Source: Flammeovirgaceae bacterium (GTDB lineage: Bacteria > Bacteroidota > Bacteroidia > Cytophagales > Cyclobacteriaceae). Taken from it: a stretch of 64,000 nucleotides of DNA. The first letter of the stretch is position 1; each line of letters opens with the position of its first letter. The notes under the pieces are model-generated. The model did no database searches and had not been told where the DNA came from. It was given only the letters and a program-made list of their open reading frames with translations. This document shows positions 7,612 to 16,418 of the stretch, piece by piece. A program made the translations under genes and the position numbers. Location of the stretch: positions 434,001 to 498,000 of the forward strand of contig JACJYU010000002.1 in assembly GCA_020635915.1 (NCBI GenBank), given 5' to 3'.

Positions 7612-10600
7612 TTCTTCTTTTCAATATTGATTTTCTGATCGGGAAGCTTATTGTTGATTTGTGGCAGTTGTTTTTCCAACAGCGTATTGTATTCCTGCTG
7701 TATCCTTACCATCCTGCCCTTCAACACCCCATATACTTCACCTTGCTGGTTGGTGGGCCTAAAGTCAACACCATTGGCCGTAATGTCGCTGGCCAGGGCG
7801 CTTAACCTTCCGTACAATTTCATGGGCGAGCGAAATGCATCTTCCCTTGCCCCGGTCAGGTGGATGTCGTACAGTCTGGCAGATATGCCTTGGGCCTGTT
7901 CTTCCATCTGCAAAAGTTCTTTTTTCAATTTTGCATTCTTTGTTATAGGGATCAAGTCACCCAGTTCCTTGCGTATCCACTCCATCCTGTCGATCATTTC
8001 CACTACCGTGTTCATGGCATCGCGCAGTTGCAACGAAAACATCACCTGCTCCTGGATTTCCTCTTCGGTACCCGTAGTGTTGGGGTCTTTCAGCACATCG
8101 AATGTTTCGGTAAACTCTTTGTCCCCCATTTTTATTTTGGCGGTGTATTTCCCGGGGGCGGCACGCGGCCCCAACTGGCCTTTCCACAAATCCAGGTCCC
8201 AGGTCACCAAAGGCCTCCAACCCTCACCATTCATTTCCACCCAGGGCCTTCCTGGCGGCCGTGTCCTTAACCTGGGCTGGAAGGTAGGCTCATACCGCAA
8301 GTCCCACCATACCCTGTTGATGCCTGCCTGGTTGGTGCCCTTCAATGTTCGTATCAGCTCTTGCTTATCATCATAAACTTCGATTTGAACGCCATTGCTT
8401 AAAGAATCCTTTAAGTAGTAATTTATTGGGGTCCCATAGGGAGGGTTTGTCCCCGCGTTAGGGCTGGGCGCATCGGTTTTTATTGCCTCTACCTCCTGAA
8501 ACCGGTATGCTTTGCGCACATTAAAAACATACGTGGATTGTTGTGACGCTGCGGCAAATTCCCTCAAAAGGGATATGTCGTCCAGGATGTAATAACCGCG
8601 GCCATAGGTACCCACTACGAGGTCGTCAAAATTTTCCTGCACCACCAGCCAGTACACAGGTGCCGGGGGCATGTTGTTCCTAAACAGCATCCAGTTTTTC
8701 CCATCATCAAAAGACACATACAAGGCATTGTCAGTGCCGGCATACAGCAAGCCCTTTTGTTTGGGGTCTTCCCTCACCACATGGACAAAACTCAATATCG
8801 ACTTTGGGATACCGTTGCTGATTTTTGCCCAGGTTTTCCCGTAGTCCGTAGTCTTGAAAATGTAAGGGTCAAAGTCCCCCATCTGGTGCATGTCCACGGC
8901 AATGTATGCGGTTGCCGAATCAAATCGGGAAGGTTCAATGTTGGCTATGGTGCCCCAAGGCGGCATATTAATGTTTTTGGAAACATTTGTCCATGTTTTC
9001 CCACCGTCCTGGGTAAGGTTTACCTGTCCATCATTGGAGCCTGTCCAGATCAAATCTTTTTGGACCTTTGACTCTTCAATGGCAAAGAGTGTTGCGCCAT
9101 CAAAAGTCATCAGGTTGTCCACGGCTATTCCCCCAGAGCTCTGCTGGTGGGTCTTGTCGTTGGTGGTCAGGTCAGGGGATATTACCTGCCAGCTCTGGCC
9201 TTCATCATCGGATTTATGCACATACTGGCTGCCCACATATACCCTGTGCCGCGTGTGGGGGGAGTGTGACAAAGGAAAATTCCAATGCCAGCGGTATTTC
9301 AAATCTGCCGGTGCCCATCCATATCCGGCTTCAGGCCATACGCGCACTTCACGCGAGTGGCCGGTCCTCAAATCATGCCGCTGCAAGCCACCATCGTAAC
9401 AACCCGACCATATGATATTGTTGTCGAAAGGGTCCGGGCGGGCAAACCCGCTCTCACAACCCCCCACACCTTTCCATAACCCTAAAGGAATATATCCCTG
9501 CAGGCTGTTGCTGGGGCCGCGATAGGACCACCCGTCCTGGCGGTTGCCATAGACAAAATAAGGTATCTGGTTGTCCACCTCCACATGGTACATCTGTGCA
9601 ATAGGAAGGACCACCCGTTGAAAAGTCTTTCCCCTGTTCAGGGAAATACTTGCACAGCCATCATGGGCCACCATCATCCTGTCTGCATTCAACGGGTCTA
9701 TCCATATATCGTGGTTGTCCCCGCCACCACGCGGAGGCCTCTTCTCCAGTGTCTTGCCCCCATCCAGGGACTGGCTAAAGCGTACACTCATAAAATAAAT
9801 TTCGTCCGGGTTGTCGGTGGAAACCGTCATGCGCGTATAGTAAGGGGCACGCTCGGCCATATCGTGGTTGTTGCTCACCAGTTCCCAGTGTTCCCCTCCG
9901 TCATCGGTCCGGTACAGGGCGGGGCTTTTATCTTCAAATAGCGCATATACCCTTTTAGGGTTGCTTTGCGCTATTGCCACTGCGGTCTTTCCCACAATAT
10001 GGTCTTTGCCCCCCGGCAGGCCTTTGGTGTTCAGCGGCTCCCAGGTATCGCCCCCATCGGTCGACCGGTAAATTCCGCCCCCTGGCCCACCGCTGCGCAG
10101 CCCCCACGTGTTGATGTGGATGGTCCACATGGCCGCATACAAAATGTTTGGGTTTTGGGGGTCAATGGCAAGGTCTGCGGCCCCCGTGCCTTCATCCACA
10201 AAAAGGACCCGCTCCCAGGTTTTGCCACCATCTTTGGTGCGGTAGACGCCACGCTCTTGCTGCGGGCCGTACACATGGCCCAGTGCTGCGGCATAAACAA
10301 TATTTTTATTTTTGGGGTGCACTACCACACGCCCGATGCGCCCCGTTTTTTCCAACCCCATGTTCTTCCATGTTTTTCCTGCGTCTTGGGAGAGGTAAAT
10401 GCCATTGCCAACCGAATGTGCTGGCCGGATGATAAAAGTCTCGCCCGTACCCACCCATACATTGGTAGGGTCAGTTGGCGCCAGGGCGATGGAGCCCACG
10501 GAAGACACTTCCTGGCCATCAAAAATGGATTTCCAGGTTACGCCACCATCCTCCGTTTTCCACAAACCCCCAGAGGCTGCCCCAATATAATTGACCATGG

Positions 10601-10772
10601 GGTTGCCCGGCTCGCCTACTATGGCAATGGCACGGTTGCCCTCAGGCCCGATGAACCGGTACTTCATCGCTTTAAAAGTTTCGGGGTCGTAGGTTTGAGC
10701 CAGCAAAGGGGAAACCACAACACCCAAAAGGAGTGCCATGATTGGCATTTTTCGTAGAATAAACTTTATCAT
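7608..10772 (-). CDS. Secreted BNR/sortilin-like beta-propeller protein
   Basis: 1054 residues with a signal peptide (about 1-25, ending LLAQ). Residues 30-760 carry many Asp-box/BNR motifs, such as SxDGGxTW forms: TEDGGVTWKS, SQDAGKTWKN, TKDGGKTWER, STDGGDTWEP, TQDGGKTWTN, SFDDGKNWML. This indicates two large VPS10/sortilin-like propellers. The C-terminal 250 residues contain an Ig-like segment and a helical region. Bacteroidota encode many such proteins, usually annotated as glycosyl hydrolase or WD40/YVTN/BNR-like, but no sialidase active site is visible. The substrate or partner is unknown. It converges on the DinB-like gene. Confidence 0.8.
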   Translation of the reverse strand: MIKFILRKMPIMALLLGVVVSPLLAQTYDPETFKAMKYRFIGPEGNRAIAIVGEPGNPMVNYIGAASGGLWKTEDGGVTWKSIFDGQEVSSVGSIALAPTDPTNVWVGTGETFIIRPAHSVGNGIYLSQDAGKTWKNMGLEKTGRIGRVVVHPKNKNIVYAAALGHVYGPQQERGVYRTKDGGKTWERVLFVDEGTGAADLAIDPQNPNILYAAMWTIHINTWGLRSGGPGGGIYRSTDGGDTWEPLNTKGLPGGKDHIVGKTAVAIAQSNPKRVYALFEDKSPALYRTDDGGEHWELVSNNHDMAERAPYYTRMTVSTDNPDEIYFMSVRFSQSLDGGKTLEKRPPRGGGDNHDIWIDPLNADRMMVAHDGCASISLNRGKTFQRVVLPIAQMYHVEVDNQIPYFVYGNRQDGWSYRGPSNSLQGYIPLGLWKGVGGCESGFARPDPFDNNIIWSGCYDGGLQRHDLRTGHSREVRVWPEAGYGWAPADLKYRWHWNFPLSHSPHTRHRVYVGSQYVHKSDDEGQSWQVISPDLTTNDKTHQQSSGGIAVDNLMTFDGATLFAIEESKVQKDLIWTGSNDGQVNLTQDGGKTWTNVSKNINMPPWGTIANIEPSRFDSATAYIAVDMHQMGDFDPYIFKTTDYGKTWAKISNGIPKSILSFVHVVREDPKQKGLLYAGTDNALYVSFDDGKNWMLFRNNMPPAPVYWLVVQENFDDLVVGTYGRGYYILDDISLLREFAAASQQSTYVFNVRKAYRFQEVEAIKTDAPSPNAGTNPPYGTPINYYLKDSLSNGVQIEVYDDKQELIRTLKGTNQAGINRVWWDLRYEPTFQPRLRTRPPGRPWVEMNGEGWRPLVTWDLDLWKGQLGPRAAPGKYTAKIKMGDKEFTETFDVLKDPNTTGTEEEIQEQVMFSLQLRDAMNTVVEMIDRMEWIRKELGDLIPITKNAKLKKELLQMEEQAQGISARLYDIHLTGAREDAFRSPMKLYGRLSALASDITANGVDFRPTNQQGEVYGVLKGRMVRIQQEYNTLLEKQLPQINNKLPDQKINIEKKN

Positions 10773-10883
10773 TGCTTAATTTTAGCTTTGTTGAAGAATC
10801 AGGTCCTAAATCTAAAAAATTTGACACCACCCCAATATACCAATTGGGATGATCGGTGAATAAACTTACTTAACACCGGATAA

Positions 10884-11387
10884 ATGAACCCCCACTCCTG
10901 GGCAATTTTCACAAAACGCATCACCATCAACGCCCCTTTGGACGAGGTGTACAGGGCCTGGGCCACACCTGGGGGCCTGGAGCGGTGGTTTTTAAGAAAG
11001 GCCACTTTCCGCTCCGTGGAGGGAAAGGCAAGGGACGAAAATGCACTTGTTCAAAAAGGGGATGCCTTTACCTGGCACTGGCATGGCCATCCTGACAGCG
11101 TAGTTGAAAAAAGGGAAGTAATATCCGCCAACGATAAGGACAAGGTACAATTTACTTTCTCAGGGGGGTGCCTCGTTACCGTAGTTTTAAAGCCTATTGG
11201 CGATGGTGTGGTGGTTTGCGCGCTTACGCAAGAAAACATACCTTTTGACGACAATCCCCAAACCAGCTTGTTTGTCGGGTGCGGGGAGGGATGGACATTC
11301 TACCTGGCCAACTTAAAATCGTATTTGGAAGGTGGTGTTGACTTACGCAATAAAAACCCAACGATAACCCATGTTATTAATTCCTAA
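10884..11387 (+). CDS. SRPBCC/AHSA1-domain protein
   Basis: 167 residues. The start FTKRITINAPLDEVYRAWATPGGLERWFLRKA is the classic AHSA1/START-like opening (text split at residues 8-40). The middle GDAFTWHWHG and the C-terminal GWTFYLANLKSYLEGG helix complete the helix-grip fold. This cytosolic family binds hydrophobic ligands or acts as an Hsp90-activator-like domain; the ligand here is unknown. The M1 peptidase gene begins 3 bp after the stop, so the two are probably cotranscribed. Confidence 0.8.
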   Translation: MNPHSWAIFTKRITINAPLDEVYRAWATPGGLERWFLRKATFRSVEGKARDENALVQKGDAFTWHWHGHPDSVVEKREVISANDKDKVQFTFSGGCLVTVVLKPIGDGVVVCALTQENIPFDDNPQTSLFVGCGEGWTFYLANLKSYLEGGVDLRNKNPTITHVINS

Positions 11388-11390
11388 GCC

Positions 11391-13934
11391 ATGAAGCCGT
11401 TGCCCTGCTTATTGATTTTTATTTTTTCAGGATGGAGCTTTTCCTGTAGCCAGGAAAAAGTGGAAAAAGGGGTTTCGTTCAAGTTGGCACAGCAGCGAAA
11501 AGAAAAAATAAAGGAAGTCAAATACGGGCTTCATTTTGATATCCCTGAAAGCCAAAATGAAACTATACCTGGCAAAAACACCATTCGGTTCCATTACGAA
11601 AAGGATGGCCCCGAAAACCTTTACCTCGACTTCAATGTAAAGCCCAGCCATATTAAATCCGTTGTGGTCAATAAAAAGAAGGTTGATGCGACTATAGAAA
11701 ACGAACATATCGCCATTCCGGGCAGTTTGCTGGTTCCCGGGGAAAACGAAATTGAAATCGGGTTTATCGCAGGGGACCTATCGTTGAACCGGAACGAGGA
11801 ATATTTATACACATTGTTTGTGCCCGACAGGGCTTCCACCTGCTTTCCAAGCTTTGATCAACCCGACCTGAAAGCTTCCTTTACCTTGTCGCTCACTGTT
11901 CCTAAGGCCTGGGAAGCGGTATCCAACCAACGGGCAGGGGTTTCCACCGAGGGCAACCTTAAAGAGTATCATTTTGAGCCCACAAAACCCATAAGCACCT
12001 ACCAGTTTGCATTTGCCGCGGGCAGGTTCGGAAAAGCCACGGACCCCCTATCGGGGATGACCATGTATTACCGGGAGACCGACTCGGCCAAGGTGGCCTC
12101 CAACCTGGAAGAAATTTTCAAACTGCACACGCAATCGCTCACTTGGCTGAAAGAATACACCACCATCCCCTATCCTTTTTCAAAATTTGATTTTGTACTG
12201 GTCCCCACGTTTCAATATGGTGGCATGGAACACCCCGGAAGTATTTTTTACAGGGAGGGCAGCATTATTTTGGACCCATCGGCCTCGGTGAACCAACGGA
12301 TGCGAAGGGCCAGTCTGATCGCGCACGAAACTTCGCACATGTGGTTTGGAAACCTTGTTACCATGAAGTGGTTCAATGATGTGTGGCTCAAAGAAGTGTT
12401 TGCCAATTTCATGGCGGCCAAAATCGTCAACCCACAGTTTTCCGAAATCGACCACGACTTGCGTTTTCTCATGGCGCACTATCCTTCCGCTTATGAAATA
12501 GACCGAAGTGCCGGCACCCATCCCATCCAGCAAAAGCTGGACAACCTTAAAAACGCAGGAACCCTTTACGGGGCCATCATTTATCAAAAAGCACCCATTA
12601 TGATGAGGAACCTGGAAACCATGATGGGCGCTGACAATTTCAAAAAAGGACTGCGCGACTACCTTGCCCAATACAGCTACGGCAATGCCACATGGGACGA
12701 CCTCGTGAATTCCCTAAAAAAATTTACCGATAAGGACCTTGCCCTGTGGAACAAAGCCTGGATAAAAAGCAAAGGAATGCCCGACATCGGCTATCTCGCC
12801 AGTGATAAGCTTACCATCCAAGTCACCAATGACAGCACCGGCATTGTATGGCCTCAGTCTTTTTATTATAAATTGGTTGGCAGGACAGAAGAAGTCAAGG
12901 AAATCAATATCAACGGACCGGAGGGTTATTCCACACCTATTGACGGGGCAGGCATCAAGGTGATACCCAATTTTAAGGGAAGGGGCTATGGCTACTTTGC
13001 GGCAGACGAGGCCAACCGCAACTACATGCTGGCCAGCGTAAACCGCATGGAAGACCCCACGGTACGGGCAGCGGTGTGGCTCAACATCTGGGAGTATGTT
13101 TTACGTGGCGGTTTGACACCCAAGCAAACCCTCGAAACCCTCCTTGAAGGGATGGGAACGGAAAAAAACCCACTGGTCCTGGAATACATCGCCAACAGGA
13201 TGGGCAACCTCTTTTGGCAGTTTACCACCCATGAAGACCGCCAGCTGATCAGTGCAAAAATTGATGACACCTTGTTTGAATTGATGGCCCTCGAAAAGGA
13301 CATGTCTTTAAAGCGGATATTGTACAATTGCTATAAAAATACCGCCACCAGCAAGGAAGGCATTGACAACTTAAAAAAGCTCTGGCGCAATGAGATGACC
13401 CTCGGCCTGGAACTCTCGGAGCAAGACCATATCGATTTGGCTTACGCCATCGCACTGCGGGGCGACATGGAAAGTGAAAGTATCCTGAGCGAACAGCTTG
13501 CCAACACAAAAAACCCAGACCGCAAACTGGCCATGGAATTTGTGATGCCCGCATTGTCCGCTGATGTATCGGTGCGCGATGCTTTTTTTGAAAGCCTGAA
13601 AGACCCGGCCAACCGTGCCCACGAACCATGGGTGCTCACGGCCCTGGGTTTCCTCCACCATCCTTTGCGCGCACAGCAGTCGGTAAAATATATAAGGCCG
13701 GGCCTGGACCTGCTGGAGGAAATCCAACTGACTGGAGACATTTTTTTCCCGAAAGGATGGGTTGACGAGACGGTAGGTTCTTACCAATCAAAGGAAGCCG
13801 CGGATATTGTGCGGCAGTACTTAAAGGAAAACCCCAACCTTTCCCTAAACCTAAAAAACAAACTGCTCCAGTCTGCCGACCCACTCTTCCGGGCAGAAAA
13901 GATCCTATCGGCAAACAAGCCGCAGCCCATGTAA
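11391..13934 (+). CDS. M1-family aminopeptidase lipoprotein
   Basis: 847 residues. A lipobox SFSC puts the lipidated Cys at residue 19. The catalytic domain has HETSH at 312-316 with the third zinc ligand Glu335 (18 residues later, LKEVFANF), and the exopeptidase motif GGMEH at 277-281. In most M1 enzymes these read GxMEN and NEGFA, so two positions are variant while the catalytic Glu313 and the amine-binding Glu280 are kept. The N-terminal beta-saddle (30-220) and C-terminal helical region (about 520-840) match full-length M1 enzymes. It probably trims peptides at the periplasmic face. Confidence 0.9.
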   Translation: MKPLPCLLIFIFSGWSFSCSQEKVEKGVSFKLAQQRKEKIKEVKYGLHFDIPESQNETIPGKNTIRFHYEKDGPENLYLDFNVKPSHIKSVVVNKKKVDATIENEHIAIPGSLLVPGENEIEIGFIAGDLSLNRNEEYLYTLFVPDRASTCFPSFDQPDLKASFTLSLTVPKAWEAVSNQRAGVSTEGNLKEYHFEPTKPISTYQFAFAAGRFGKATDPLSGMTMYYRETDSAKVASNLEEIFKLHTQSLTWLKEYTTIPYPFSKFDFVLVPTFQYGGMEHPGSIFYREGSIILDPSASVNQRMRRASLIAHETSHMWFGNLVTMKWFNDVWLKEVFANFMAAKIVNPQFSEIDHDLRFLMAHYPSAYEIDRSAGTHPIQQKLDNLKNAGTLYGAIIYQKAPIMMRNLETMMGADNFKKGLRDYLAQYSYGNATWDDLVNSLKKFTDKDLALWNKAWIKSKGMPDIGYLASDKLTIQVTNDSTGIVWPQSFYYKLVGRTEEVKEININGPEGYSTPIDGAGIKVIPNFKGRGYGYFAADEANRNYMLASVNRMEDPTVRAAVWLNIWEYVLRGGLTPKQTLETLLEGMGTEKNPLVLEYIANRMGNLFWQFTTHEDRQLISAKIDDTLFELMALEKDMSLKRILYNCYKNTATSKEGIDNLKKLWRNEMTLGLELSEQDHIDLAYAIALRGDMESESILSEQLANTKNPDRKLAMEFVMPALSADVSVRDAFFESLKDPANRAHEPWVLTALGFLHHPLRAQQSVKYIRPGLDLLEEIQLTGDIFFPKGWVDETVGSYQSKEAADIVRQYLKENPNLSLNLKNKLLQSADPLFRAEKILSANKPQPM

Positions 13935-14015
13935 CCGGTATCAAAAAAAGGATTTTCCCTATATAGGCCTGAAGGTATTGAGCGGTTAGCATAAAGCTTT
14001 GCCCCGCCCTTTGGG

Positions 14016-15938
14016 TCAATACCCGCTGAACTTTCTGCGCACTTCTTCCAGGCTCTTGGGGGATCCCACCATTGTCACAATGTCTTTGAGCCTGAGCCTA
14101 GTGTAGCCATGGGAGATGATCATCTGTCCTTTGCGTTTTACGGACAAAATAATGGCGTCAGTGGGCAAACGCAGGTCCCTCAAGGTCATCCCGTGGATGT
14201 CGCGCTTGGCCACTTCGATATCCATTGTATCCTGCGACTTGTCCATGCCCAACAACAGCGATGCGGCATTGGGCGAGCGCACAAAATGGTCAAGCAGGCT
14301 TACAATGGCCGTGGAGGGGTCTATGATCAGGCTGCCCAACCTGTGGAATTGCTCCATGTTTTTCCTGTCGTTTATACGGATGATGACGTCTTTCGTCCCG
14401 ATGTGTTCGTACACCATTTCCGCAATGGCATAATTTTCCTCGTCAGAAAGTATGCAAACGATGGCATCTGCCCTCTCCATTTCCAGTTTTTGAATTTCAT
14501 CCAGCGAAATGTCGGGTATGGATACAATTTCGAGGTCCCCTTCTTTGACCACGGCATCCGTCCTGTTAATGGAAATAATTTTTGATTGCCATTTATTGAC
14601 CTTCAGTTGCTTGGCCAGTGCGATGGATTGGCTTTCAAGGCCGAAGATATAAGCATCTTTAACGCCATCAAATTCAGGCGCGGTGTGCCGCAAATGGCTT
14701 TCCTTTAACCTTACTATAGCCCATTTGAACAGTGGGGGGCCAACCAACTGGTTGATGATGACGATGGCAATGACCACCGCCTCGAACTGCGCGCCCCAGC
14801 CCGGAAAAGCTTTTGCCACCATTGTGGTAAGGCCCAACGCCACCCCGGCCTGGGTCACATGGGGCATCCATGAAATATAACGGTAACGGAGGTTGTCCCC
14901 TGCCAGCACCACCCCCAGGAAACTTGCCAGGAACATGCTTATGATCCTGAAGCCAAAGAAGAGGAATGCCACCCCCACTACGGTAAGGAATACCTCCAGC
15001 GACAATGAGGCGCCTGTAAGGGTGAAGAACACAATGTACACCACAGGGCTGATCTTTTTCAGGACCACGGAAAATTCAATGCGGTGCTGGCTGTTGTTGG
15101 TCAACAGGAAGCTGCCAATAATGCACATCAATAATGGCTCAAGCGAAAATTCATGGCCAATAAGCTCAAGCGACCCGCTCCTGACCAGGCTGGACAATGC
15201 ATACACTCCGTAGCCGATGAGCAACAGCAGCAGTCCTTTTACGTACCGATGGGCTTTGAATGAAAAAGGCACGGTCAATACCTTGCTGATGGCAATGCCT
15301 ATGATGGCCGATACCAATATCTCAAGGAACAAGACCCAGGTAAAGGTGAAGTCTATCGGGGTTTCGTGAATTATTGCTTTTGCAATGGAAAAACAAATGG
15401 TGAACAAGGTGATTACTATTACGTCAATCAACACCGTTACCCCCACGGCCGTTTTGGTAAAGGGGCCACTGGCCCGCATCTCGTTGACTATGGCCATGGC
15501 CGATGAGGGTGAACGTGCCACGAAGACAGACCCAAACAATAGGGCTATGGCGAGGCGTACCAGTGGGGCCTCGTCCCGAATAAATGCGATGCGGCCCGAA
15601 ACCCAGTAGATAAGCAGGGTAGAAAACACAAAGATCAAGACTACCTGGGCAAAGGTCATCCATTGGATGCTTTTTATCCGGCTCCTCATCTCCTTTAAAT
15701 ACAGCTCGGAGCCTGCAGAAAATGCAATGATGGCCAGGGCGATGTCGTTTAGAAACCGGAGTTGGTCGAGGCTTTCCCTCGGGATAAACCCAAGGATGGA
15801 GGAGCCCGCAAAAATACCTGTAATGATCAAGCCGGTGATCAACGGCAGGTTAAATTTCCTGAGGTAACCGGCAATATGGTAGCTCGCTATTGCCACAATT
15901 CCAAATCCGATAACCTCAATGAGCAATGAATCAATCAT
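14016..15938 (-). CDS. CPA2-type monovalent cation:proton antiporter (KefB/RosB-like)
   Basis: 640 residues from the ATG at 15938. The frame extends to 16079, but the added 47 residues are polar and unlike the family, while MIDSLLIEVIGFGIVAIAS is the usual TM1 start. About 12 membrane segments span residues 1-400 (Na_H_Exchanger), followed by a TrkA-N-like Rossmann domain (about 420-540) and a TrkA-C domain (about 555-640). The nucleotide loop reads FGLESQSIALAKQL and lacks the usual GxGxxG glycines, so ligand gating may differ. It likely exports K+ or Na+ in exchange for H+. It converges on the M1 peptidase gene. Confidence 0.85.
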   Translation of the reverse strand: MIDSLLIEVIGFGIVAIASYHIAGYLRKFNLPLITGLIITGIFAGSSILGFIPRESLDQLRFLNDIALAIIAFSAGSELYLKEMRSRIKSIQWMTFAQVVLIFVFSTLLIYWVSGRIAFIRDEAPLVRLAIALLFGSVFVARSPSSAMAIVNEMRASGPFTKTAVGVTVLIDVIVITLFTICFSIAKAIIHETPIDFTFTWVLFLEILVSAIIGIAISKVLTVPFSFKAHRYVKGLLLLLIGYGVYALSSLVRSGSLELIGHEFSLEPLLMCIIGSFLLTNNSQHRIEFSVVLKKISPVVYIVFFTLTGASLSLEVFLTVVGVAFLFFGFRIISMFLASFLGVVLAGDNLRYRYISWMPHVTQAGVALGLTTMVAKAFPGWGAQFEAVVIAIVIINQLVGPPLFKWAIVRLKESHLRHTAPEFDGVKDAYIFGLESQSIALAKQLKVNKWQSKIISINRTDAVVKEGDLEIVSIPDISLDEIQKLEMERADAIVCILSDEENYAIAEMVYEHIGTKDVIIRINDRKNMEQFHRLGSLIIDPSTAIVSLLDHFVRSPNAASLLLGMDKSQDTMDIEVAKRDIHGMTLRDLRLPTDAIILSVKRKGQMIISHGYTRLRLKDIVTMVGSPKSLEEVRRKFSGY

Positions 15939-16255
15939 AGGTGGGTCTGGCCAAATTTGAAAATACACAAAGTATTCCAATTCCACTTCCCGGCCCCTTC
16001 CCGCCTGGCAACGGCAACTATTCATCGCTGCGTTGGCTTTTGAAAAATAAAACCGTCCTTCCCTAGGGATGGACTGCAAAGGGGGTGGTCAAATCCTACC
16101 GGCCTTATTTTAACCGCTCAATGCCCGGCCATTAATTTTTACGGGGCCTGGCCAACCTATTTTCACCGGCAATATCCAGGAAAGGGCACACCGAAGGTGT
16201 AACAATTTTATAAAGGAAGAAGTGTATTTAGGGGCTTAGGTCGGTTGCCTGCCAT
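15939..16255. other. Intergenic region between antiporter and permease operon, left part
   Basis: About 320 bp with no convincing gene. It includes the unused 5' extension of the antiporter frame. No clear -7/-33 pair was found for the antiporter. Confidence 0.5.
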
Positions 16256-16291
16256 TGTTCGCTATCGGGACCAGGCGTCCACCTACGGACA
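16256..16291 (+). promoter_or_regulatory. Two tandem imperfect palindromes, candidate enhancer-binding-protein sites
   Basis: TGTTCG-CTAT-CGGGAC (16256-16271) and CGTCCA-CCTA-CGGACA (16276-16291) share a TGTYCG-N4-CGGRCA-like layout and start exactly 20 bp apart, about two helical turns. They lie 63-98 bp upstream of the sigma-54-like -24 element, a usual distance for activator sites. A weaker third half-site may lie at 16298. The protein that binds is not in this window. Confidence 0.5.
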
Positions 16292-16353
16292 TATGAATGT
16301 CGTATAGCGCTGGATTACTGCATTTTTAAACTAAAAAAGGCAACAAAGGCAGA

Positions 16354-16369
16354 TGGCACGCAACTTGGG
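16354..16369 (+). promoter_or_regulatory. Sigma-54 (RpoN) type promoter
   Basis: TGGCACG-CAAC-TTGGG matches the -24/-12 consensus TGGCACG-N4-TTGCW at 11 of 12 informative positions; the -12 GC reads GG. The spacing is exact. Transcription would start near 16380, leaving a leader of about 40 bases before the permease ATG at 16419. No TAnnTTTG box is seen nearby. Confidence 0.65.
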
Positions 16370-16418
16370 TACCCTACGCTTGTCTTTTATGCATCCATAG
16401 AACAAAACAACCCATTGC

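Noticed and set aside
9966..10757. 263-residue plus-strand ORF
   Set aside because: Lies wholly antisense to the BNR propeller gene, whose repeats and signal peptide are clear.
15939..16079. N-terminal extension of the antiporter
   Set aside because: Polar, Cys- and Arg-rich and unlike the family; the ATG at 15938 starts the first TM directly.
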